Positions 1 through 9,093 are shown, counted from the stretch's first letter. The stretch is DNA of 64,000 nt from Blastopirellula retiformator (GCF_007859755.1 NZ_SJPF01000005.1:372001-436000); one strand, 5' to 3'. The notes: a model not told the origin generated them from the sequence alone. Numbers and translations: made by a program.

Positions 1-801
1 AACAGCTTCACCCGGACGCTCAAGAACGCTGGCAAGAGCATCTCGGACGCCTTCACGACTAAATCGCAATCGACGGCTGTCGATGACCCGCTGAGCCTGT
101 CGAACATGCCTGATCAGTTGGGCCCGACCATTTATCTAAGCGCCGGGCGTATGCTGGAACAGCAAGGCAAGTTCGAGGAAGCGGCCAAGCAATATCAGAC
201 CGCGCTTCAAGAGCAACCGGACAAACTGTTCGCCCTGCTCAGCGTCGCTCGGTTGATGGATCGTCAAGGGAAGTCGACTGCGGCCCTGGAGTACTACCAG
301 AAAGCGGCTGAAGCGCACCCCGACAGTGCGATTGCGATGAACGATCTGGGGCTTTGCTACCTGAAGCTGAAGCGCTTTGACGATGCGATGGCGTCGATCT
401 TCAAAGCGACCACGATCGAGCCCGAGAACAAGCGCTATCGCAACAACATGTCCAGCGCCCTGGTCGATGCGAATCGTTTGGAAGAAGCGTTTTCGCAGCT
501 TGAATACGCCCATGGCGCCGCGGTGGCTCACTACAACCTCGGCTATCTCCTCTTCAAGAAAGGGGACGGGCACCTGGCTCGGCTCCACTTGAACCTGGCG
601 ATCGAGAAAGACCCCGACTTGGAATCGGCCCGCCAGTTGTTGATCATCATTGATCGGAATCAGCCGGAAGTCGCCGCTCGTCCGAACTACGGACAGCAGC
701 CGAATCTTCGCCGGCTGCCTGCCGCGCCCAGCCCGCCGCAGCTGAACTTCAATCAGAAGTCTGTCGGCAACATGCAAACGCTGCCGCCAATCCGCCGCTA
801 G
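1..801 (+). CDS. TPR-repeat protein, 5' end outside window
   Basis: The frame is open from base 1, so the gene starts upstream and the Met codon at base 106 is probably internal. The visible 266 residues contain several degenerate tetratricopeptide repeats, with patterns such as A..YQ.AL...P and LG.CYLKLKRFDDAM, roughly between bases 130 and 650. A basic, proline- and glutamine-rich tail follows and ends in PPIRR. TPR arrays bind other proteins. No catalytic motif is visible, so the role is unknown; a secreted or envelope scaffold would be typical of this phylum, but the N-terminus cannot be seen. It converges on hemL with a terminator between them. Confidence 0.8.
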   Translation, partial: NSFTRTLKNAGKSISDAFTTKSQSTAVDDPLSLSNMPDQLGPTIYLSAGRMLEQQGKFEEAAKQYQTALQEQPDKLFALLSVARLMDRQGKSTAALEYYQKAAEAHPDSAIAMNDLGLCYLKLKRFDDAMASIFKATTIEPENKRYRNNMSSALVDANRLEEAFSQLEYAHGAAVAHYNLGYLLFKKGDGHLARLHLNLAIEKDPDLESARQLLIIIDRNQPEVAARPNYGQQPNLRRLPAAPSPPQLNFNQKSVGNMQTLPPIRR

Positions 802-830
802 TTGCGATCAGTTGAAGTACGAATCAAAAA

Positions 831-860
831 GGACGCCGACCAGATAGGTCGGCGTCCTTT
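831..860. terminator. Intrinsic terminator between convergent genes
   Basis: A perfect 11-bp stem (831-841 with 847-857) and a 5-base loop are followed by TTT on the plus strand and preceded by AAAAA, which becomes a U-run on the minus strand. It can therefore end transcription of both the TPR gene and hemL. Confidence 0.85.
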
Positions 861-886
861 GTTTCTTGCTCTATCGGAACGGCGAC

Positions 887-2167
887 TTAGGCGCCGAGAG
901 CTTCTCGGGCGGCGGCGATCGTCGCATCGATGTCGGCCTCGGTATGCGTAACCGACAGAAAAAGCGCCTCGAACTGACTGCAGGGGAAATAGACGCCTCG
1001 GTCGATCAGCCCCCAGAAGAAGTCGGCGTATCGCTTGGTGTCGCTCTTGGCGGCGGTGTCCCAGTCGACGACAGGGCCTTCGCCAAAGAAGAGGGTCGCC
1101 ATGCTGCCAACCCGGGCAACCGAGTGGGCGACGCCGGCATCAGTCGCCGCTTGTCCTAAGCCGGTCATCAGTCGCTCGCTCAGCTTGTCGAGTTGCGGAT
1201 ACGGGTTGGTCTCTTGCAAGATCGACAGGGTCGCGATTCCGGCCGCGGTCGCCAGGGGATTGCCGCTGAGCGTCCCCGCCTGAAACACCTTCCCGGCCGG
1301 CAGCACATGATTCAGAATATCGGCCCGACCGCCATACGCGGCGATCGGCAATCCGCCGCCGACGATCTTGCCCATCGTCGTCAGGTCTGGCGTCACGCCA
1401 AACAACTCTTGGGCGCCGCCCAGCGCCACGCGGAAGCCCGTCATCACTTCGTCCATCAGCATCACGGCGCCATGCTTGGTGCACAGGTCGCGGATTGCGG
1501 CCAAGAAATCAGGCGTCGGCACGACCGTTCCCATGTTGCCGACGATCGGCTCAAAGATCACGCAGGCCAGTTGATCACCATGTTGTTCAAATGCGGCGGT
1601 AAGCGTTTCGACGTCGTTGTAAGGCAGCACGATCGTGTCGGCGGTTGTGCCGGCCGTCACGCCAGGCGAGTTGGGCACGCCGAGCGTCGCTGCTGCGCTG
1701 CCGGCGGCGACCAGTAGGCTGTCGACATGCCCGTGATAATTGCCGGCGAATTTGATGATCTTGTCGCGACCGGTATAGCCGCGGGCCAGGCGAATTGCGC
1801 TCATCGTCGCTTCGGTGCCGCTGTTCACTAGGCGAACTTTCTCGACCGACGGGACGATGTCGATGATCAGTTCGGCTAAGTGGTTCTCTCGTTCGGTCGG
1901 CGCGCCGAAGCTGGTTCCTTGATCGACCGCCGCATGAATCGCCGCGCGAACCTTGTCGTTGCCATGTCCCAGAATCATCGGCCCCCACGACCCGATGTAG
2001 TCGATGTAGCGATTGCCGTCGACATCGTACAGGTAGGCGCCTTCGGCCCGCTCGATGACCAGCGGCTCGCCGCCGACTCCGCCAAACGCCCGGGCCGGGC
2101 TATTCACGCCGCCGGGCATCAGTTCTAAAGCGCGGTGGAAAATCTCGTGACTGCGGAAGCGTGACAT
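887..2167 (-). CDS. hemL: Glutamate-1-semialdehyde 2,1-aminomutase
   Basis: This PLP enzyme converts glutamate-1-semialdehyde to 5-aminolevulinate, the first committed tetrapyrrole precursor in the C5 pathway, in the cytoplasm. At 426 residues it has the usual length. The N-terminal LMPGGVNSPARAF block, the NSGTEATMSAIRLAR cofactor-phosphate region and the Schiff-base lysine in TTMGKIVGGGLP (about K267) are all present. The frame stays open upstream to 2455, but the family N-terminus begins at the ATG at 2167, and the extra residues would overlap truB on the other strand. It is divergent from truB. Confidence 0.96.
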   Translation of the reverse strand: MSRFRSHEIFHRALELMPGGVNSPARAFGGVGGEPLVIERAEGAYLYDVDGNRYIDYIGSWGPMILGHGNDKVRAAIHAAVDQGTSFGAPTERENHLAELIIDIVPSVEKVRLVNSGTEATMSAIRLARGYTGRDKIIKFAGNYHGHVDSLLVAAGSAAATLGVPNSPGVTAGTTADTIVLPYNDVETLTAAFEQHGDQLACVIFEPIVGNMGTVVPTPDFLAAIRDLCTKHGAVMLMDEVMTGFRVALGGAQELFGVTPDLTTMGKIVGGGLPIAAYGGRADILNHVLPAGKVFQAGTLSGNPLATAAGIATLSILQETNPYPQLDKLSERLMTGLGQAATDAGVAHSVARVGSMATLFFGEGPVVDWDTAAKSDTKRYADFFWGLIDRGVYFPCSQFEALFLSVTHTEADIDATIAAAREALGA

Positions 2168-2270
2168 GGGGGATCTTCTTTGAGGGGCCTGTTCGGGTGG
2201 CGAAACACTTCTTAGTTTTATAGTCAAAACCAGTGATCTCGCTACCGCCTCTCCCGTAGATTCTCGTCCC

Positions 2271-3146
2271 ATGCACGGCATTCTCAATATCCACAAACCG
2301 CTGACGTGGACCTCGCGCGACGTGGTGAACCGGGTGAACAAGTTCGTTCGCCCAGCCAAAGTGGGGCATGCCGGCACGCTCGATCCGCTGGCGACCGGCG
2401 TTTTGATCTGCTGCGTCGGCAGCGGCACGCGGCTGATCGAGTATGTGCAGAACATGCCAAAGCGCTACCTCGGCCAGTTCGAACTTGGCAAAACGAGCGA
2501 TACCGAGGACCTGGAAGGAACGATCACCGAGATCGCCGATGCCCCGCAAATTTTGGCCGACCAGTTGGCGGCCGTCCTGCCCGAGTTCGTCGGTCAGATC
2601 CAACAGCGCCCCTCTGCCTTTTCGGCGATCAAAGTCGACGGCAAGCGGGCCTACGACCTGGCGCGCCAAGGAGAGGCGGTCGAACTGCCGACGCGAGAAG
2701 TTTTGATCTACGAGATTAACCTCCGGAGCTTCGAGTATCCGCGATTTGAGATCGACGTCCTCTGCGGCGGCGGAACCTACATGCGGGCTTTAGGGCGCGA
2801 CATCGGCGAGCGTCTGGGCAGCGGGGCCATGATGACCGGGCTGTCGCGAACCGCGATCGGCGAGTTCCGTTTAGAAGACGCGCTGCCGCTGGAAGAACTA
2901 AGCGAAGAAGCGATCGCCGCCCATCTCGCTCCTCTGGCGCCGGCGGCCAGCTTATTGCCGCAAATCACGCTGACTGAGCAGGAAGTCAACGAGATGCGTT
3001 ACGCCCGGGGGATTCGCCCGGAGATGGAAAACGCCGAGCCCGAAGTCGCCGCGCTCGACGACCAAGGACGCCTGATCGCGATTCTCACCCGCCGAGCCGA
3101 CCACAGTTGGAAGCCGGTGAAGAATTTTGTCTTCACGCTCGAGTAG
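2271..3146 (+). CDS. truB: tRNA pseudouridine(55) synthase
   Basis: Isomerises U55 to pseudouridine in the T-loop of tRNAs. The protein has 291 residues. It opens with the family sequence GILNIHKPLTWTS, and the catalytic aspartate lies in GHAGTLDPLATGVL (D38). The KRYLGQFELGKTSDTED, GTYMRALGRDIGE and C-terminal PUA-like segments are recognisable. It stands alone on the plus strand and is divergent from hemL, with a leader of about 100 bp shared between the two starts. Confidence 0.96.
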   Translation: MHGILNIHKPLTWTSRDVVNRVNKFVRPAKVGHAGTLDPLATGVLICCVGSGTRLIEYVQNMPKRYLGQFELGKTSDTEDLEGTITEIADAPQILADQLAAVLPEFVGQIQQRPSAFSAIKVDGKRAYDLARQGEAVELPTREVLIYEINLRSFEYPRFEIDVLCGGGTYMRALGRDIGERLGSGAMMTGLSRTAIGEFRLEDALPLEELSEEAIAAHLAPLAPAASLLPQITLTEQEVNEMRYARGIRPEMENAEPEVAALDDQGRLIAILTRRADHSWKPVKNFVFTLE

Positions 3147-3371
3147 TCGGGCGCCACTGTTGGCTTGTCCCAATAATGTCGGCACCCCAGTTCCACGTTG
3201 CTGATTCCACTCTTGTCGACTATTCCGGTCGTACTGCTAGCTCCGATTCTTTTCACCAGCGAAACGGCGCCGCGCGCGGATCTGCCGCTGATTTACTCTC
3301 GCTAGCAATGCCGAAATAGAGAGAGACGGACCAACAGGATTTGTCGGGCAAGGATTCGCCCAGCGACTTCG

Positions 3372-3390
3372 CGACATGCGCGGCATGTCG
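3372..3390 (+). other. Hairpin in the ftsK leader
   Basis: An 8-bp stem (3372-3379 with 3383-3390) and a 3-base loop lie about 9 bases before the AAAGGAG ribosome binding site of ftsK. It could affect translation of ftsK; no function is shown. Confidence 0.4.
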
Positions 3391-3416
3391 TCTGCCATAA
3401 AGGAGTGGCGCCCGCC

Positions 3417-6329
3417 ATGTTCGAAAATCGCAGCCTTCATCGCGACCTACTAGCAATCGGTCTGGCGGCGGCGGTCTTGTTTTTAACCCTCTCGCTAGTC
3501 AGCTACGACGCGGCGGACCCAATCCCTGCGCCGATCTTTCCGATTAGCGAAGTTTATCAGCCCGACGTGGTGGTCTACCCGCCGGCCGAGCGCGCCCACA
3601 ACATCTGCGGCGGCATGGGGGCGCTGGCGGCCGATCTGCTCTTCTCACGGCTTGGCGGCGTCGGCGCGTACTACCTGATCCTCTCGCTGGCGGGGCTCGA
3701 TTTCATTTTGCTCCGGCGGCTCGAAGTGTCGGTCCCAGCGTTGCGGATGTTCGGCTGGCTCGCGTCCCTCACTGGATTGACCGCGCTGGCGGCGATGTAC
3801 GCTCCTCTCTTGCACAACGGGCCGCTCGCCGGATCGGGGGGCGAGCTGGGAATGCTCGGGTCGGCGCTACTGCATCAACACTTCGCCGCGGTTGGGGGCA
3901 CGCTTCTGGCGCTGACCGTGACGGCGGTGGGGCTGTTCCTCTGCACCGACTACGAATTGCTCCGTCTGGCGATGGTTGTCGGCGTGAAGGGGATTGAGAC
4001 GGCGGTGCTGGGTAAGCGGATGGTTGCCAAGCGGATGGGCAAGAAGGGCGCCGATAGCGAAGACGAGGCGGCCAAAGACGAAGAATACGAAACCACCGAC
4101 CTGGAAGATATCGACGAAGAACTGGCCGAGGGTATGAAGATCCGTATCGGCGGTCGCCAGGTCGAAGGAGAAGAAGAGGAGCACGAGGAAGAGGAAGCCG
4201 AAGGGGAAGAGTGGGAGGAAGAAGAGCAAACCGCCGACGAAGAAGAAGCCGAGTGGGAAGAGGAGGCCGAAGAAGAGGAAGAGCCGAAAAAAGAAGCGAT
4301 CCCGGTCAAGACGCTCGCCGACAAAGTTGAGAAGGTCGAGAAGGAAGAAGATCCGCTGGCCGTCAAGAACAGCAAGTCGAAGAAGAAGGCCAAGGAAGAC
4401 GATCGCCTGGCGGTGATGAAAGAGCTGAACGCCGCCGCCGACGACGAGCCGAAGCACGAGCACTACGAACTGCCCCCGATCGACCTGTTGATCGAGAACG
4501 AGGAGTTCTCGTACGAGGCGCAAGAGAAGGAAGTCCGCCAAAAGGCGAAGGTCCTCGAGAAGACGTTCGCCAACTTCGGCTTCAACGTCAAAGTGGTCGA
4601 GATCGAGACCGGTCCGGTCATCGCCCAGTACGAAGTCGAACTCGAAGCGGGCCTCCGTCTTTCCAAGATCACCGGCTTGGCCGACGACCTGGCGATTGCG
4701 CTGCGCGTGCCGAGCGTGCGTATCGTCGCGCCGATCCCCGGCAAGAACACCGTTGGCATCGAAGTGCCCAACGACGAGCGGCAGATGGTTCGCCTGCGCG
4801 AGGTGATGGAAGAAGGTCTCGGCCGCGGCGGCAAGATGAAGATTCCGATCTTCCTGGGCAAAGACGTTTCGGGCAATCCGCTGGTGGTCGACCTGGCGTC
4901 GATGCCTCACTTGCTGATCGCCGGTCGTACGGGTACCGGTAAGTCGGTCTGTTTGAACGCGCTGATCACGTCGATCTTGATGACGCGTCGTCCCGACGAA
5001 GTCCGGATGCTGATGATCGACCCGAAGATGGTCGAACTGAGCTGCTACAAAACGCTGCCCCACTTGATGCACCCGGTCGTGACCGACATGAAGAAGGCGG
5101 AAGCGATTTTGGCTTGGGCGGTCGAGAAAATGGAAGAGCGGTATCAGCTGCTCGCCAAGGTCGGGGTGCGTCATTTGAGCGTCTTCAATCAGCTGAGCCC
5201 GGAAGAGATCTACGACCGGATGGAAGTGGGGGACGAAGAGGATCGCAAGAGCGTGCCGACTCACTTGCCATACATCGTGATCGTCGCCGACGAAATGGCC
5301 GACCTGATGATGACCGCCGGCAAAGAGGTCGAGCAGCACATCATTCGTCTCGCCCAGAAGAGCCGGGCGGTCGGTATTCACCTGATCCTGGCGACGCAAA
5401 AACCTACGGTTGACGTCATCACCGGTTTGATCAAGTCGAACTTGCCGGCTCGCTTGGCGTTCCAGGTCGCCAGCCGCACGGATAGCCGCGTGGTGCTGGA
5501 CGAAATGGGCGCGGACAAACTGCTCGGCAACGGCGATATGCTCTTCCTGTGGCCAGGTACCAGTTCCCTGATGCGTGGTCAGGGTACGTATCTATCGGAC
5601 GAAGAGATCAATAGTGTCGTTGACTTCGTCAGCACCGGCGAGCAAGACTTCGTCAAAGAACTGGTTCAGCTACGCGTCGAAGATGGCGCGGTCGCCGACC
5701 CCAGCAAGATGAAGAAACGGGACGACCTGTACGAGCAGGCGGTGGATGTGATCGTCGCCGAACAGCGTGGTAGCGTGTCGCTGCTGCAGCGAGCGCTTGG
5801 CGTTGGTTATGGACGTGGCGCCCGCTTGATCGACTTCATGGCCGAAGACGGAATCGTTGGTCCGTACAACGGTTCGCAGGCCCGCGAAGTGCTGATCGAC
5901 GTCTTGGAATGGGAGCAAATGAAGGCGGGCGACGGCCCCGGTAAGATCGAGATCGAAGGGGAAGAAGAGGGGGAAGACGCAGAGCTGGAGATCGACGAAG
6001 CTCCGCCGGAGAAGAAAGAGCCGCCGAAAGCGAAGCGAAGCAACAAGGTCGTCCCGGTTCCTGACGTCGAAGAAGAAGAGGAAGAGGAATACGAAGAGGA
6101 GGACGCCGAGCTGTTCGACGAGGAGGAAGAGTCGGAAGAAGAAGTCGAAGAGTACGACGAAGACGACTCGGAGTATGAAGAAGAGGAAGCGGACGGCGAC
6201 GAAGAAGAGTACGAGTACGAAGAGGAAGAATACGAGGAAGAGGAGTACGAAGAGGAAGACGAATACGAAGAGGAGGAAGAGGCCGACGACGATGAGCCGG
6301 AAGAGGGCGGTCGGCAGAAGACGGCTTGA
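3417..6329 (+). CDS. ftsK: DNA translocase FtsK/SpoIIIE with acidic linker and tail
   Basis: Hexameric ATPase that pumps chromosomal DNA during segregation or division; membrane anchored. The 970 residues run: four hydrophobic segments within about the first 190, a Glu-rich linker (about 212-345), the motor with Walker A GRTGTGKS (503-510; the common form is GATGSGKS) and Walker B VADE (D625-E626), the gamma winged helix for DNA orientation (SVSLLQRALGVGYGRGARLI), then a Glu/Tyr-rich tail of about 130 residues. I start it at ATG 3417 because AAAGGAG (3399-3405) precedes it; an in-frame GTG at 3405 overlaps that site and is unlikely. The acidic tail after gamma is unusual. Confidence 0.95.
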   Translation: MFENRSLHRDLLAIGLAAAVLFLTLSLVSYDAADPIPAPIFPISEVYQPDVVVYPPAERAHNICGGMGALAADLLFSRLGGVGAYYLILSLAGLDFILLRRLEVSVPALRMFGWLASLTGLTALAAMYAPLLHNGPLAGSGGELGMLGSALLHQHFAAVGGTLLALTVTAVGLFLCTDYELLRLAMVVGVKGIETAVLGKRMVAKRMGKKGADSEDEAAKDEEYETTDLEDIDEELAEGMKIRIGGRQVEGEEEEHEEEEAEGEEWEEEEQTADEEEAEWEEEAEEEEEPKKEAIPVKTLADKVEKVEKEEDPLAVKNSKSKKKAKEDDRLAVMKELNAAADDEPKHEHYELPPIDLLIENEEFSYEAQEKEVRQKAKVLEKTFANFGFNVKVVEIETGPVIAQYEVELEAGLRLSKITGLADDLAIALRVPSVRIVAPIPGKNTVGIEVPNDERQMVRLREVMEEGLGRGGKMKIPIFLGKDVSGNPLVVDLASMPHLLIAGRTGTGKSVCLNALITSILMTRRPDEVRMLMIDPKMVELSCYKTLPHLMHPVVTDMKKAEAILAWAVEKMEERYQLLAKVGVRHLSVFNQLSPEEIYDRMEVGDEEDRKSVPTHLPYIVIVADEMADLMMTAGKEVEQHIIRLAQKSRAVGIHLILATQKPTVDVITGLIKSNLPARLAFQVASRTDSRVVLDEMGADKLLGNGDMLFLWPGTSSLMRGQGTYLSDEEINSVVDFVSTGEQDFVKELVQLRVEDGAVADPSKMKKRDDLYEQAVDVIVAEQRGSVSLLQRALGVGYGRGARLIDFMAEDGIVGPYNGSQAREVLIDVLEWEQMKAGDGPGKIEIEGEEEGEDAELEIDEAPPEKKEPPKAKRSNKVVPVPDVEEEEEEEYEEEDAELFDEEEESEEEVEEYDEDDSEYEEEEADGDEEEYEYEEEEYEEEEYEEEDEYEEEEEADDDEPEEGGRQKTA

Positions 6330-6362
6330 TATCAGGCTTCCTCATCAAACGTCGCTTCTCCC

Positions 6363-6394
6363 AAAAAAAAAGGACGCTCGTGTCGAGCGTCCTT
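6363..6394 (-). terminator. Intrinsic terminator of the 6417-6806 gene
   Basis: An 11-bp stem (6370-6380 with 6384-6394) has a 3-base loop and an A-run on its left, which reads as a U-run on the minus strand. It lies just after the stop of the minus-strand lipoprotein gene. There is no T-run in the plus direction. Confidence 0.8.
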
Positions 6395-6416
6395 GGAACT
6401 TGACTTTCCGCGTCGG

Positions 6417-6806
6417 CTACTTGCTGACGGTAAACTCCAGCGAACCGGCGTTTTCCTGTGTGATGTTCGCTTCGGTGTGAAATTCTTTGAAGATCGCCCG
6501 TCCCAAAGGGATCTCCTTTTCGGGCATCGCGTTGCCGTCGAAGCCGTAGATTCGCACGCGATAGGCGCCCTCGGTCATGCCGTATTTCGCCTTCGTCGTA
6601 TCGAACTTGCCGTCGAAGATATCGGCGGAAACGGCAGGCCCAGAGTTGCCTTGCGTCGAATTGGGGGTGAAGGTCACCGAACCGCGGGGAACCGGGGCGC
6701 CCTTAAAGTTGACGACGCCAGCGACCGGCAAGCTGGTCGAATTGGACCCGCCACAGCCAACGGCCGCGGCGAGCAAGAGCCAAATTGCGTAGTTGAAAAA
6801 TCTCAT
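6417..6806 (-). CDS. Small lipoprotein, transthyretin/carboxypeptidase-regulatory-like
   Basis: Its 129 residues start with a lipoprotein signal (MRFFNYAIWLLLAAAVGCGG, lipobox AVGC), so it should be anchored in a membrane facing the periplasm. The rest looks like one small beta-sandwich: VAGVVNFKGAPVPRGSVTF near the start, GAYRVRI in the middle and LEFTV at the end. The start at 6806 is chosen because it begins the signal peptide; the upstream frame (to 6875) runs into a repeat element. It follows a DUF1559 gene on the same strand, a pairing common in planctomycetes. The molecular role is unknown. Confidence 0.75.
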   Translation of the reverse strand: MRFFNYAIWLLLAAAVGCGGSNSTSLPVAGVVNFKGAPVPRGSVTFTPNSTQGNSGPAVSADIFDGKFDTTKAKYGMTEGAYRVRIYGFDGNAMPEKEIPLGRAIFKEFHTEANITQENAGSLEFTVSK

Positions 6807-6858
6807 GGGGCAGACCGAAAAAAACGATTGGGGAACGAGGATCAAGCGGCCGGGCGTT

Positions 6859-6960
6859 AGAGCGGTTTTCTTCAATCTTTAGCGTTCTGGCTGGTTCGGT
6901 CGCCTTGACCAGCTTGCCTCACCAACGCCAGAAACGCGACAGCTATCAGAAAAACGCGCT
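6859..6960. repeat. Inverted-repeat element, short copy
   Basis: 102 bp with imperfect inverted ends (TAGAGCG... at the left, ...CGCGCTA at the right), closely matching the longer copy at 16073-16233 but lacking about 59 bp of its central part. No coding capacity is seen. The right end contains the stop codon of the DUF1559 gene on the minus strand. It resembles a MITE or REP-type non-autonomous element. Confidence 0.75.
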
Positions 6961-7837
6961 AGTCGAGCGGTACCGCTTCGCCCCCTTTGCAACTGGCGGC
7001 CGACAGATAGGCGTCATGGTCAATCGTTTCGGCTAGGAACCGGACCGAGCCGTCCGCCAGCGTGAACATCGCCCCGCCGGGATGCATGCTGCCGAACGAC
7101 ATGTCGTTGAAACGGCTGGTTTGATCCGAGTTGATGGCGTCGTTGACGTTCTTGGCGCCAGCGCAGTAGTACCGGACCCGTCCGCCGCGCGACCAAGGAC
7201 GATAGCGAGTAACGCGTCCGTTTCGATCACTCCAGGAGATTTCGCCGAAGGCCAACGTGTTGCTTGTGCCATCGATGATGTCGCGCATGCCTCGGGATTC
7301 GTCTTGATAGAAGATGCCAACCTTCGAGAAGCCGCCGTGGGCGGTATCGACCCCAGCATCGGCTTCATAGGCGCTGCCGGTCGCCGGGTTGGTTCCTTTC
7401 GGGCCCAGCACGCCGTAGTAGTGCGTGGTGTAATAGTCGTTGTTGTCGTCGGCCTGCTGCTTGGGGCTGCTTGGGCAGTGGTAGGCGTCGATTTTGGTCG
7501 TTAGGAATTGCGAATTGACGCCGGAGCTGAAATTCAGCTTCGTATCCATCTGGTCGTACATGTTGGCTTGCTCGATGAACGGCAACATCGCCACATGCAG
7601 CGCCGTACGCTCGGAGTCTCCCTGGCAACCGAGCGGGAACTTGCCGTGCGTATCGTGATAGTTGTGCAGGCTCAACCCAAGCTGCTTGAGGTTGTTGGAG
7701 CAAGACATCCGGCGAGCCGCTTCGCGAGCCTGTTGAACGGCCGGCAACAACAGGGCGATCAGCACCCCGATAATGGCGATGACGACCAGCAACTCAACCA
7801 ACGTGAAGCCGCCGCGGCGGCGATCCATTCCAGACAT
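6959..7837 (-). CDS. DUF1559 pseudopilin-like protein
   Basis: 292 residues. The N-terminus is a type IV prepilin signal, RRGGFTLVELLVVIAIIGV, with peptidase cleavage expected between G10 and F11, Glu at +5 and a long hydrophobic helix. After QQAREAARRMSCSNNLKQLGL comes a globular domain ending in the family signature HPGGAMFTLADGSVRFL (H...DG). This is the DUF1559 (SBP_bac_10-like) family, greatly expanded in planctomycetes. It may assemble into pseudopilus-like structures or act as a surface protein; no function is established. The stop codon lies in a repeat, and a lipoprotein gene follows 152 bp downstream. Confidence 0.92.
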   Translation of the reverse strand: MSGMDRRRGGFTLVELLVVIAIIGVLIALLLPAVQQAREAARRMSCSNNLKQLGLSLHNYHDTHGKFPLGCQGDSERTALHVAMLPFIEQANMYDQMDTKLNFSSGVNSQFLTTKIDAYHCPSSPKQQADDNNDYYTTHYYGVLGPKGTNPATGSAYEADAGVDTAHGGFSKVGIFYQDESRGMRDIIDGTSNTLAFGEISWSDRNGRVTRYRPWSRGGRVRYYCAGAKNVNDAINSDQTSRFNDMSFGSMHPGGAMFTLADGSVRFLAETIDHDAYLSAASCKGGEAVPLD

Positions 7838-8280
7838 AGGGAGCCTTCAGTTAACAAGAGAGAGGAGAATCTCGCCTAGCGTCCACAAAGGACGCTGGGA
7901 CTTCGGGAAAAGTACGAAAGCGATGTCTCGCCAAGCCGAGGCAACGACCAATGAACGTTGACGCATCGATCTTGATTGATTCGTGGGGCGAGCTGAAAAT
8001 CAAACGCCAGTCAGCTGGTTGAAGTTTCGCGCCCTAGAGTTATTTGTAACGGGGAGGATGCACGCGTTCGCATAATTCGCATTGTTTTTAATGCATTTAA
8101 TCGAATTTTTCAACGAGAATGCCCATCAATTTTTTCTTGATTTTGGCGCCGCTTGTGGATCTTCCTATTAGGTGCATGAAAACACCCCGCAATGGCTGGT
8201 TTTCTTGCATAGCCAATGGCAGATTTTCGGTAGTTCTCTAGCCCGAACTAGGAGGATTGAGAAGGTCGAGGGAAATGGGC
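7838..8280. other. Intergenic region upstream of the DUF1559 gene
   Basis: 443 bp without a convincing gene. It holds a small hairpin (7878-7884 with 7890-7896) about 40 bp before the DUF1559 start and an A/T-rich patch around 8060-8150 that may contain that gene's promoter. I could not identify a clear -35/-10 pair. Confidence 0.5.
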
Positions 8281-8883
8281 TCAGTTGACCGGTACGTTTT
8301 CCCAGGTCACGCCCTGACCGGCGGCGACTAACTCCAAGGCGCGATCAAAATTCCAGCCGACGACTCGGCGTTTGTGGGGACCTTCATGCCAGGAATCAAA
8401 CGTGACGGTCTGGCCGAACGCCTCTATTAGAGCGACGAGCGATTCTGTTCCGCCAAAAGGGAGCGCCAACGGCGTGTAAATCAGTTTGCCTTCGGCCGGC
8501 GAAAGACGGACGAGCTGGTCGTAGGTGCATTCTTTGTCGAACAAGGAATCGATCATCGAATCGAAGTCCCAGTTACCGGGGAACTGAAACATCGGGTGAT
8601 CGAAACGCAGTTGCGGCTCGGTCAGTTCCCAAAGTTGCTGGTAAACCTTGCCTTCTTCACTATCGAGGTTGAAAACGTCGGCAAACCAGGCATTCGCTTC
8701 CCCATCGAGGTAGTCCCGCCAGTTGGTTTCTTTCTTGGGATGATAGTCTTCGTCGGACAGGATTCCGTCAACGAGGTCGTTCACGATTTGCTTTTCGCAC
8801 TGGAGAGCTTCGAATAGCTCTAGCAGGGCCGGGAACCGCTCAGTCGCTGCGATATCGAATTGCAAATACTGAGAGTTCAGCAT
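8281..8883 (-). CDS. Hypothetical acidic cytoplasmic protein
   Basis: 200 residues, acidic, with no signal peptide or membrane segment. I do not recognise a family. Visible features are a helical N-terminal third (ERFPALLELFEALQCEKQIVNDLVDGIL), an aromatic-rich centre, and a C-terminal segment with TFDSWHEGPHKRRVVGWNFDRALEL. The codon pattern looks like that of its neighbours and no longer overlapping frame competes, so I take it as real. It stands alone between two intergenic regions. Confidence 0.65.
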   Translation of the reverse strand: MLNSQYLQFDIAATERFPALLELFEALQCEKQIVNDLVDGILSDEDYHPKKETNWRDYLDGEANAWFADVFNLDSEEGKVYQQLWELTEPQLRFDHPMFQFPGNWDFDSMIDSLFDKECTYDQLVRLSPAEGKLIYTPLALPFGGTESLVALIEAFGQTVTFDSWHEGPHKRRVVGWNFDRALELVAAGQGVTWENVPVN

Positions 8884-9093
8884 CGGCTTGGTTTCCTGTA
8901 TGCGTGCTGGTATCTGACGCCACTTATTCGAGACGAGCCGATCAGCGTAGAGGCTAGCGCCGTTTGGACCGGTTTCCCCCTAGAACTGTCAAAATGGGAG
9001 GTTTTTTCCCGACCGTTCAGTTCCGCCGGTTGCAGGTCGATCTTACGGAATGTCTCCCAGGGTGCGAACCGCCCTCCCCGCGGGTGCGTCTGG

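Noticed and set aside
2168-2455. N-terminal extension of hemL
   Set aside because: Overlaps the truB start on the other strand and shows no HemL similarity before MSRFRSHEIF.
4045-4450. Repetitive GAAGAAGAGG-type DNA as a tandem repeat or CRISPR-like array
   Set aside because: It is the coding sequence of the Glu-rich FtsK linker, in frame, without spacers or constant repeat unit.
3867-5399. 510-codon minus-strand frame opposite ftsK
   Set aside because: Exact shadow of the ftsK coding strand; its product is rich in His, Arg and Leu without any family pattern, as expected for antisense of GC-rich, Glu-rich coding DNA.
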